Shown here: in pieces, positions 9,593-18,415 of the stretch
Position numbering within the stretch: the stretch's first letter is position 1
Layout of the letters: the number at the start of each line of letters is the position of its first letter
Source of the DNA: Diabrotica undecimpunctata
Taxonomy: Eukaryota; Arthropoda; Insecta; Coleoptera; Chrysomelidae
Direction of reading: 5' to 3'
DNA: 64,000 bases
Assembly (NCBI RefSeq): GCF_040954645.1
Contig: NC_092813.1
Span: forward strand, 20,395,735-20,459,734
Position numbers and translations under genes: made by a program
The notes under the pieces: model-generated
Seen by the model: only the letters and a program-made list of their open reading frames with translations
Told to the model about the DNA's origin: nothing
The model's database searches: none

Positions 9593-9782
9593 CTGAATTG
9601 TGATTGGTCAAATGGCAACAGTAATTGCAGCCAATCATAATTCAGAAGTCTGTTGCTCATTTCCTGAGTTATCATTGGTCGAACGGCATCTGAGCTGCAG
9701 CCAATGATAATTCCGAAAATTGGGCATTGGTCGCCGTGCCGGTCAATCGTAAAAAGGTCCAAAACGACCGTTACGATTGACC
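9593..9782 (+). promoter_or_regulatory. Three CCAAT-type dyads in A U3
   Basis: Three inverted repeats follow each other. Arms 9593-9607/9631-9645 match 14 of 15, arms 9666-9678/9701-9713 match 12 of 13 (13 of 13 in LTR 2), and arms 9741-9752/9771-9782 match 12 of 12. The first two carry ATTGG on one arm and CCAAT on the other, as for NF-Y; the third is built on GGTCAATCG. A fourth ATTGG lies at 9726. This looks like an enhancer, but binding factors are inferred. Confidence 0.6.
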
Positions 9783-9794
9783 TACTTTTTTCTG

Positions 9795-9828
9795 CATAAA
9801 AGAAGTGCACGACGGCCAGGAAATCAGA
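9795..9828 (+). promoter_or_regulatory. A LTR core promoter and LINE target site
   Basis: CATAAAAG at 9795-9802 lies 31 bp upstream of the A in TCAGA (9824-9828), the expected TATA-initiator distance. The 12 bp CAGGAAATCAGA (9817-9828) covering this initiator is the duplicated target of LINE L3 in the A4 LTR, and L1 sits at the same place in the diverged LTR. Start-site use is inferred. Confidence 0.55.
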
Positions 9829-9868
9829 CCGGGTCAGGATATGTCCGCTGGTCCAGCCTTCTAGGCAA

Positions 9869-10969
9869 GTAAGATCCTCTGGTTGATTCAGTTCCTAGAG
9901 AGTTCTTGTTTTTCTTTCAGCTCACCTCTAAAACCCGGAACCTAACGTTCCACATCTTTAACTACGGTTTGTCTACAAACCACGGCGGCCATTTTTGAAG
10001 GATTTATTTATGCTTTTTGACTTAGTCAAATTTGCTGATAAATTCCTTTAAGAGCGTCGCCATTTTTCGCCGAATTAATCTGTGTTTTTGGACTTAGTCT
10101 AAATCCTGATTATTTCGACAGGCTTACAGGTCATGTAAGAAAATTTCTCTTGCAGATTTGCTAAGTCCCTACTTTACGGGACTTTGCCACCGGACGGTGC
10201 ATATATCCTTTTGCTAAGATTGAGATTTAATAAAGACTTCCTGTGTTGTTTCATTTTTCTCTTTCAGGCATATTGATACTTGCAAATAAACGTACATAAA
10301 CTGTGTTTTACTTCCTTTCCCTTTTTCAGGTACACTGCAAAAGGTTGGTATTTGATATTTAAACTTTGAATATAACTCTTTGATATATATATATATATAT
10401 ATATATAACTTGTATGCCTTTTCTCTTTTCTTTCTCTTTCAGGTACACTATTAAAAATAACTTGTACCTTTTCCTATCTTTGAATTAATGATATTTATTT
10501 TTCAGCTACACTGTTAAAATTTCTATTATTATTTTTTATGACCTTAATACTTGTTGTTTATTTTAATTACTGCTATTTTGAATTGATATACATTATTTGT
10601 GCCTATTTGTCACCATTTGATTATTTTCTACAGGTCCAATTGACTTAGAAAATTTGTTTGAAAAATAATTTGAATTTTTGCTTATAATTATTTTTACAGT
10701 GTACTTCTTCCCCATTTTATTGTTGATTATCCCGATTGGCATAACAACCGACATTCCTGTCCTTATCCCGAGTTTCTAGCTCAACTCCTTCCTACTCCAA
10801 GTACTTTTGACAAGCGACATTTTCTATATTTACTAATTTGAATTTTGTTCGTATTTAGTTTATTATTAATAACTAACGTGTATTCCCTTTCAGATTCTTA
10901 GTTTAAACTAATTAGTATAATTATTCTCCCGATTTCCGGATCAGAAGATAATTATACGTCTCTTTCAGA
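9869..10969 (+). other. Leader with splice donor and acceptor-like array
   Basis: A donor-like CAA|GTAAGA at 9869 is followed by nine polypyrimidine-CAG motifs with AG ending at 9920, 10267, 10329, 10442, 10505, 10633, 10699, 10893 and 10969. Several share TTTCAGGTACACT or TTTCAGATTCTTAG. The gag ATG follows at 11094, so an intron in the leader is plausible. Copy number of the units differs between LTR lineages. Hairpins GGTTTG/CAAACC (9966-9981), TTTGACT/AGTCAAA (10016-10030) and AAGTCCC/GGGACTT (10163-10184) lie in the same region. Confidence 0.45.
10383..10407. repeat. (AT)n microsatellite in A LTR 1
   Basis: A pure AT run of 25 bp. The homologous run is about 80 bp in LTR 2 (16460-16539), 59 bp in LTR 3 (22603-22661), 15 bp in the A4 3' LTR (40767-40781) and 89 bp in the A4 5' LTR (46804-46892). 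Confidence 0.9.
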
Positions 10970-11093
10970 TTCTTAGCATAAGTTATATTATATCATTTCT
11001 ACTTATTATAATTACTGTGCATTTTAATTAATAAACTTTTAATTACTGTGTTATTCTTTAAAAAAGGCAATTTTAATCCCTAGCTAGGTAATA

Positions 11094-12218
11094 ATGGCTT
11101 CCGACAGAGAGCCTTACTCTCTGAGGTCACTCCAAGCGACGGATAGAGCGGTTAACATGCCTTCTCCCTCTTTAGAAGAAGATGGGAGTTATATCAGTTA
11201 CCGACATGGCGCCCAACTCACTGATCGAACTTCACCACACCCTGAGACAACAGAGTACTCACCGCCTGCGACGTCAGGCCCTTTTTCCACAACGGAGACG
11301 ACAGCTCAAATTCCACCACAGCCTGCGACGTCAGGCAATGCAGACATGGGACAGATTCTAGCAGCCCTCACTCAAGCCGTGACGGCACTAGCCCTAACTC
11401 AAGGACAAACCGTGAAGATAGAATATCCACCAGCACCACCAGCACCACCTGCACCTACACCACGATGGAGGCCACCCCTAAAGCGATTCAGCGGAGCAGA
11501 ACACGAGAGCCCCGAGGACTTCGCCGCTTCAGCCACGGATCACCTCCTAGACATGGCAATCGAGACGAGACACTGGACGGCATACCTCCTGGAGTATGGA
11601 CTCGAAGGGGAGGCGGCTGCGTGGGCAAAGACACACACGGACCCCAAGATGGATCACACATCGTTCTTCAGAAAACTGGTGGACCACTTCAGCCACTCAT
11701 CCAAATTTGCAAAGATGCTAGCCAAATTATACGGCCATAAACAGAGGCACGAAGCAGCAGCAGAGTTCATAAACCAGAAGATGGCTCTGTTTAACCGAGT
11801 TGCACCTGCCACCCCAGACGAGGAACGATGTGAGATACTCATAGAACAGTTGCGCCCGGAGATAAGAAAATACCTGAGGGGCAATCCACCACGTACCGAA
11901 GACGACCTACGGCGGACAGTGGACGAACTGGAAAGAGATACAAGAGTCTCTACTCCCTCACTTGCCAACCAAAAGCAAGAGAGACCAAGTCCCAAGCCGG
12001 ACCGTCCTCCACAGCCACAGCAGGACCGTCCACCACAACATCCACCACGTCACGACCGCCCTAGACAGTCGGAGACCCTCAACGAATGGCGCAACAGGGG
12101 AAACAACCGCAACCATGGCTACAACGGCAACAACAACAATGGCCGCAACCAACCCAGCCAGCAACAAGGAGGTCATCCCATACCTCCACCGAGAAGCCAA
12201 CCACCACGTCCAGGCTAG
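11094..12218 (+). CDS. gag: A1 gag, with an early stop at the frameshift site
   Basis: Gag of a Ty3/gypsy element, 374 residues, forms the particle that packages RNA. The ATG is inside the 5' LTR and the frame runs through the primer-binding site, which encodes HGAQ. A capsid-like helical region spans about residues 125-290 (RFSGAEHESPEDF, AAAWAKT, EILIEQLRPEIRKYL). The C-terminus is Pro/Gln/Asn-rich with SETLNEWRNR and has no Cys-His zinc knuckle. The last codon is TAG at 12216-12218, just before GGGAAAC. A4 has CAG there and reads 15 codons further. In A1 this stop should block frameshifting into pol. Confidence 0.9.
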   Translation: MASDREPYSLRSLQATDRAVNMPSPSLEEDGSYISYRHGAQLTDRTSPHPETTEYSPPATSGPFSTTETTAQIPPQPATSGNADMGQILAALTQAVTALALTQGQTVKIEYPPAPPAPPAPTPRWRPPLKRFSGAEHESPEDFAASATDHLLDMAIETRHWTAYLLEYGLEGEAAAWAKTHTDPKMDHTSFFRKLVDHFSHSSKFAKMLAKLYGHKQRHEAAAEFINQKMALFNRVAPATPDEERCEILIEQLRPEIRKYLRGNPPRTEDDLRRTVDELERDTRVSTPSLANQKQERPSPKPDRPPQPQQDRPPQHPPRHDRPRQSETLNEWRNRGNNRNHGYNGNNNNGRNQPSQQQGGHPIPPPRSQPPRPG

Positions 12219-12272
12219 GGAAACGCCGACGGGGGCACCGTCGAACACTAAGTCCCAAGTCCAAGGTGCCCC
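12218..12272 (+). promoter_or_regulatory. -1 frameshift signal of A1, disabled by TAG
   Basis: The slippery heptamer GGGAAAC is at 12218-12224. A 7-nt spacer follows, then an 8-bp stem GGGGCACC 12232-12239 with GGTGCCCC 12265-12272 around a 25-nt loop. A competing hairpin CGACGG/CCGTCG overlaps the left arm. Pol lies in the -1 frame relative to gag, as required. The gag codon before the heptamer is TAG rather than the CAG of A4. Frameshifting is inferred from sequence. Confidence 0.75.
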
Positions 12273-15200
12273 AGCTGAACATCCTCCAGGTAGCCGCTGC
12301 TTCCTCACCACCACCCGAGATTTCCGTGGAAATCAACTCAGTCAGGATGATGGCCCTGATAGACTCCGGTGCAAGCCACAACTTCATCCGAGTGGGCCTT
12401 ATCGAGACGGCAATGGTGCAGAACACTTCTACCAGAGTCCAGCTGCCCGAAAGAAGCCAGTCACTGCGAACTCTAGGCTTCGTAGACGTGGACGTCCACT
12501 TCACCGATCAATTTTCCAGTAGAATCCGATGTCAACTCGTAGACGATCTCCACCACGACCTGATTCTAGGCATGTCATGGCTGACGTCCGAGGGTGCCCT
12601 GCTAGACCTTACCAGGAGGTGCATCCACGTAGGGACCGACAGCCGCCACATCTTGTTCTGGGAGTCGTCTACAAGACCAACATCCACCAACAACGTCCAC
12701 CTCCTACGAGAAGACCAGGCCCCAAGCTTCGCAATGACTGAAATCCAACAGCTTCTCGAAACATACCAAGACGTTTTCGATGACAAAGTCCGTCAACCCA
12801 CCACCAAGGCCACGCAGATGACCATCAAACTGACTGACTCAACTCCCATCAACACCAGGCCGTATAAGTAATCCACGGCCAAGAAAAAGACAATGTACTC
12901 CGAGGTCCAGGACATGCTCTCGGCGGGCGTGATACGTCCAAGCAGAAGTCCGTACAACAGCCCAGTTGTAATCGTCACAAAGAAGGATGGAACTCCTAGA
13001 TTTTGCGTCGATTATCGCAAAATCAACGCAATCACCGTGGACGAAGTTTCGAACCTACCACCCATACACGACAGCATCAAGGAGCTTGGCTCAGCTAACA
13101 TCTTCACCACCCTCGACCTGAAGAGCGGATTTTGGCAAATTCCGCTGGCCGAGGACTCCAAGCAGATAACAGCTTTCAGCCTTCCTGATGGGTCCCAGTT
13201 CGAATTCACGGTGATGCCATTTGGGTTGAAGAACGGACCTGCAGCTTTCCAGAAGCTGGTGACCACCGTCTTCGCCGGCTTCGTGGACGAATTTGTGAAG
13301 GTGTACATGGACGACATAATCATCTACTCGTCCACCTGGGAGGAACACCAAAAGCACCTCCACCTGGTCCTGGAACGCCTGCGCACTCACGGCCTGTGGG
13401 TGTCATTGAAGAAATGCCAGTTCGCCGCCAAAGAACTGGACTACCTGGGCCATACCATCACTTCAACCAACACGCAACCGATGGAAAGACACAGAGACAA
13501 GATCCAAGGGTTCACGACTCCAAAGACTCTCCGCCAACTGAGATCTTTTATTGGCACTGCCAGCTGGCTCCGAGACTTCGTTCCAAACTTTGCGGAGATG
13601 GTGACCCCGCTGACTGACCTAACAGCGGGAAAACACCGTTTCCAATGGAACGAAGTAGCTGACAGGGCATTCAATAACATCAAGAATGCCATAGCCAATA
13701 AATTGGAATTGCAACGGCCAGATGCCAGCCTGTCCTTCAGCCTCCAGACGGACGCGTCTGAGATAGGCATGGGCGCCGTCCTATTCCAAGGTGAACCTAA
13801 CAACAGAAGGATCATCGCATATGGTTCCACCAAGCTGAAGCCAGCTGAGAAGAGGTACCATATAAACGAGAAAGAATGTCTTGCTGTCATATGGGCCCTG
13901 AAGCGGTTCAAACATTTCCTACACGACCAGGCCTTCACATTGTACACTGACAGCAGAGCTCTACTGTGGCTGGATCGCTACAAGTCCGATAAAGCCAAGT
14001 TATCACGATGGGCTCTGCTGCTACAAGAGTTCAACTTCAAGGTGATCCACGTAGCCGGTAGAGACAACCAGCTGCCAGACCACCTATCACGCCATCCGAC
14101 CACCGAGGAGGAGACGATCCACGACCCTGACGCTGAAGTCGACCGCCTAGCCTGGCCACAGCAACCAATGATGGAAGACAACACCTTCCCGTTGCTGTGC
14201 CTCCTAGAAGCCCAGGAAGATGGTGCCAACCACCCCATCCTGGACGACCTTAACGACATGCCGCTGCAAACCCGAATCCAGAGGGCACACCAAACCCACC
14301 ATGGAGTGCAGCGGTTCATCACTCGTTGGCGTCGAATTCAGACCAGAGGGCCTCGTGATGACGTCGAGACAAGCCTCCTCGATGAGTTCCTGGTAGAAGA
14401 CGACACTGCCTACTACCTCCAGGATGGCTCAAAACGACTCCTTGTCCCTGGTTGCTTCCGAGCTGAGGTTCTGCAAGTTTACCACGACAGTGAGGAAGCT
14501 AACCATCCAGAACAAGAAGAGACGTCCCGGGCCATCCGTGAACTTTACTTCTGGCCCACCATGTCCAAAGATATCATCAACCACATCAGATCTTGCCTGA
14601 AGTGTGCCACAACGAAAGCATCAAAGAGACAACCCAGAGCTCCGATAGTTCCGAGGGTCCCCGTCAATCCATGGGAGAGGATCTCATTCGATGTTCTAGG
14701 TCCCTATCCTCCTGCTCGAGGAACAAGGAACCGCTATATCCTCCTGGCCACGGACTGCCTCAGCAATTGGGTTGAGTACCGATGCACCACCTCGGCAAAA
14801 TCAAGAGATATCACGTCCTTCCTCCAGGACGAAATCTGCAACCGATGGGGACGACCGAACACCATCATCACGGATAATGGCTCCCAGTTTAGAACACCAA
14901 CCTGGGAGAGGTTCCTGCGTCGTCACAACATAGAGCACGAAAAGGCGCCCATATACCACCAGAGGGCCAATCCCGTCGAGCGCAGAGTTCAAGAGCTAAA
15001 GAAAGGACTACGGGCAAGAGTGTCATCACCTGAAGACCCCCGATGGGACTCCTACGTCGGAGACGTCGTCTTCACTCTTCGAACCAGAGCCAACGACGCC
15101 ACCGGACAGACTCCTGCAGAGCTCCTACTCGGATATAGGCCAAGACGAGCCCAGGAAACCAACTTCCAAGCCAACCAGAGGGAGAACAGGGAACAACGAG

Positions 15201-15493
15201 TTCAGCGAGCGGTCCAAAAAGCCACCGTCTACGCCAGGAACCTGTTCCCGGACAATCCTGATGCTCGTCCTCCACCTCAGTACATTCCTGGACAACAGGT
15301 GTTGGTGAGGAACCACCAGAGAGGAAACTTCGGGGAGACCTGGACAGGACCCCATTCAATCATCAGGGCAGCCGGTAACCATACCTACGAAGTCCACCGA
15401 GACAACGACGTAGACCGGCTGATCCATGTTGACGACATCCGTCCCGCACCGCCTCCACGTGTCGACGCCATCGCCGGAGAAGACGCCGAGTGA
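12224..15493 (+). pseudogene. pol: A1 pol, split by an in-frame stop before RT
   Basis: In the -1 frame from the heptamer the order is protease (ALIDSGASHN, catalytic D present), linker, RT (FCVDYRKIN, LDLKSGFWQ, YMDD at 13304-13315), RNase H (LQTDASE, YTDSRALLWL) and integrase. The integrase has an HHCC-type finger (YHDSEEANHP...CLKC), then FDVLGPYP, ITDNGSQF and NPVERRVQ, and a GPY/F-like end (WTGPHSI). A TAA at 12869-12871 interrupts the frame about 20 codons before the RT region; A4 has TAC there. The remainder to 15493 is open. No chromodomain or env is seen. A1 cannot make full Pol without readthrough. Confidence 0.88.
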
Positions 15494-15655
15494 AGAAGTG
15501 CAAAGACAATCTTTTTGTTTTTCAGAGACAATTTTTTTCATTTTTTTGCAATTAACTATACAATTGTTTGCTTTCACTTTTTGATACTTATTATTGTAAA
15601 CCTTGTTTTTTTCAATAAAGTAAAATCACCAGAAGGATCTTCGAAGCGGGGGGGA

Positions 15656-16457
15656 TGTCGCCCAGCCTGCTGAATTGTGATTGGTCAAATGGCAACAGTA
15701 ATTGCAGCCAATCATAATTCAGAAGTCTGTTGCTCATTTCCTGAATTATCATTGGTCGAACGGCATCTGAGCTGCAGCCAATGATAATTCCGAAAATTGG
15801 GCATTGGTCGCCGTGCCGGTCAATCGTAAAAAGGTCCAAAACGACCGTTACGATTGACCTACTTTTTTCTGCATAAAAGAAGTGCACGACGGCCAGGAAA
15901 TCAGACCGGGTCAGGATATGTCCGCTGGTCCAGCCTTCTAGGCAAGTAAGATCCTCTGGTTGATTCAGTTCCTAGAGAGTTCTTGTTTTTCTTTCAGCTC
16001 ACCTCTAAAACCCGGAACCTAACGTTCCACATCTTTAACTACGGTTTGTCTACAAACCACGGCGGCCATTTTTGAAGGATTTATTTATGCTTTTTGACTT
16101 AGTCAAATTTGCTGATAAATTCCTTTAAGAGCGTCGCCATTTTTCGCCGAATTAATCTGTGTTTTTGGACTTGGTCTAAATCCTGATTATTTCGACAGGA
16201 TTACAGGTCATGTAAGAAAATTTCTCTTGCAGATTTGCTAAGTCCCTACTTTACGGGACTTTGCCACCGGACGGTGCATATATCCTTTTGCTAAGATTGA
16301 GATTTAATAAAGACTTCCTGTGTTGTTTCATTTTTCTCTTTCAGGCATATTGATACTTGCAAATAAACGTACATAAACTGTGTTTTACTTCCTTTCCCTT
16401 TTTCAGGTACACTGCAAAAGGTTGGTATTTGATATTTAAACTTTGAATATAACTCTT

Positions 16458-16539
<82 letters not shown>

Positions 16540-17337
16540 CTTGTATGCTATTTCTCTTTTCTTTCTCTTTCAGGTACACTATTAAAAATAACTTGTACCT
16601 TTTCCTATCTTTGAATTAATGATATTTATTTTTCAGCTACACTGTTAAAATTTCTATTATTATTTTTTATGACCTTAATACTTGTTGTTTATTTTAATTA
16701 CTGCTATTTTGAATTGATATACATTATTTGTGCCTATTTGTCACCATTTGATTATTTTCTACAGGTCCAATTGACTTAGAAAATTTGTTTGAAAAATAAT
16801 TTGAATTTTTGCTTATAATTATTTTTACAGTGTACTTCTTCCCCATTTTATTGTTGATTATCCCGATTGGCATAACAACCGACATTCCTGTCCTTATCCC
16901 GAGTTTCTAGCTCAACTCCTTCCTACTCCAAGTACTTTTGACAAGCGATATTTTCTATATTTACTAATTTGAATTTTGTTCGTATTTAGTTTATTATTAA
17001 TAACTAACGTGTATTCCCTTTCAGATTCTTAGTTTAAACTAATTAGTATAATTATTCTCCCGATTTCCGGATCAGAAGATAATTATACGTCTCTTTCAGA
17101 TTCTTAGCATAAGTTATATTATATCATTTCTACTTATTATAATTACTGTGCATTTTAATTAATAAACTTTTAATTACTGTGTTATTCTTTAAAAAAGGCA
17201 ATTTTAATCCCTAGCTAGGTAATAATGGCTTCCGACAGAGAGCCTTACTCTCTGAGGTCACTCCAAGCGACGGATAGAGCGGTTAACATGCCTTCTCCCT
17301 CTTTAGAAGAAGATGGGAGTTATATCAGTTACCGACA
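15656..17337 (+). mobile_element. A LTR 2, shared by the two internal regions
   Basis: This 1682-bp LTR directly follows the purine tract AAGCGGGGGGGA and is directly followed by another primer-binding site (17338-17348). It therefore serves as 3' LTR of A1 and 5' LTR of A2. It shares private bases with LTR 3 (CTTGGTCT, AGGATTACAGG) that LTR 1 lacks. Its AT run is about 80 bp. Confidence 0.92.
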
Positions 17338-18361
17338 TGGCGCCCAACTCACTGATCGAACTTCACCACACCCTGAGACAACAGAGTACTCACCGCCTGC
17401 GACGTCAGGCCCTTTTTCCACAACGGAGACGACAGCTCAAATTCCACCACAGCCTGCGACGTCAGGCAATGCAGACATGGGACAGATTCTAGCAGCCCTC
17501 ACTCAAGCCGTGACGGCACTAGCCCTAACTCAAGGACAAACCGTGAAGATAGAATATCCACCAGCACCACCAGCACCACCTGCACCTACACCACGATGGA
17601 GGCCACCCCTAAAGCGATTCAGCGGAGCAGAACACGAGAGCCCCGAGGACTTCGCCGCTTCAGCCACGGATCACCTCCTAGACATGGCAATCGAGACGAG
17701 ACACTGGACGGCATACCTCCTGGAGTATGGACTCGAAGGGGAGGCGGCTGCGTGGGCAAAGACACACACGGACCCCAAGATGGATCACACATCGTTCTTC
17801 AGAAAACTGGTGGACCACTTCAGCCACTCATCCAAATTTGCAAAGATGCTAGCCAAATTATACGGCCATAAACAGAGGCACGAAGCAGCAGCAGAGTTCA
17901 TAAACCAGAAGATGGCTCTGTTTAACCGAGTTGCACCTGCCACCCCAGACGAGGAACGATGTGAGATACTCATAGAACAGTTGCGCCCGGAGATAAGAAA
18001 ATACCTGAGGGGCAATCCACCACGTACCGAAGACGACCTACGGCGGACAGTGGACGAACTGGAAAGAGATACAAGAGTCTCTACTCCCTCACTTGCCAAC
18101 CAAAAGCAAGAGAGACCAAGTCCCAAGCCGGACCGTCCTCCACAGCCACAGCAGGACCGTCCACCACAACATCCACCACGTCACGACCGCCCTAGACAGT
18201 CGGAGACCCTCAACGAATGGCGCAACAGGGGAAACAACCGCAACCATGGCTACAACGGCAACAACAACCGTAACAACAACAATGGCCGCAACCAACCCAG
18301 CCAGCAACAAGGAGGTCATCCCATACCTCCACCGAGAAGCCAACCACCACGTCCAGGCTAG
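17225..18361 (+). CDS. gag: A2 gag, same early stop as A1
   Basis: This 378-residue Gag is nearly identical to A1 gag. A 12-bp insertion in the Asn-rich tail adds four residues. The ATG lies in LTR 2. The same TAG (18359-18361) precedes GGGAAAC, so A1 and A2 share this defect. It has the same capsid-like core and the same SET-x3-WRNR tail without zinc knuckles. Confidence 0.9.
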   Translation: MASDREPYSLRSLQATDRAVNMPSPSLEEDGSYISYRHGAQLTDRTSPHPETTEYSPPATSGPFSTTETTAQIPPQPATSGNADMGQILAALTQAVTALALTQGQTVKIEYPPAPPAPPAPTPRWRPPLKRFSGAEHESPEDFAASATDHLLDMAIETRHWTAYLLEYGLEGEAAAWAKTHTDPKMDHTSFFRKLVDHFSHSSKFAKMLAKLYGHKQRHEAAAEFINQKMALFNRVAPATPDEERCEILIEQLRPEIRKYLRGNPPRTEDDLRRTVDELERDTRVSTPSLANQKQERPSPKPDRPPQPQQDRPPQHPPRHDRPRQSETLNEWRNRGNNRNHGYNGNNNRNNNNGRNQPSQQQGGHPIPPPRSQPPRPG

Positions 18362-18415
18362 GGAAACGCCGACGGGGGCACCGTCGAACACTAAGTCCCA
18401 AGTCCAAGGTGCCCC
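18361..18415 (+). promoter_or_regulatory. -1 frameshift signal of A2, disabled by TAG
   Basis: GGGAAAC is at 18361-18367, followed by a 7-nt spacer and the 8-bp stem 18375-18382/18408-18415. The geometry is identical to A1, and the TAG overlaps the first heptamer base. Confidence 0.75.

Larger units (their letters stand above)
9579..11206 (+). mobile_element. A LTR 1 (5' LTR of the tandem A element)
   Basis: This 1628-bp LTR starts TGTCG and ends CGACA. U3 holds three CCAAT-type dyads (9593-9645, 9666-9713, 9741-9782). A TATA-like CATAAAAG lies at 9795 and an initiator-like TCAGA at 9824. A splice-donor-like CAAGTAAG (GT at 9869) is followed by nine polypyrimidine-AG motifs between 9919 and 10969. 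An (AT)n tract spans 10383-10407. The last 113 bp encode the gag N-terminus. Compared with LTR 2 and LTR 3 it has a few private substitutions, for example CTTAGTCT where they have CTTGGTCT. Confidence 0.92.

Noticed and set aside
12079..12504. Long open frames opposite gag and pol (for example 12079-12504 and 13441-13947 on the minus strand)
   Set aside because: They are shadows of the conserved gag-pol frames. They repeat in every A copy only because the coding strand is conserved, and they contain no domain.
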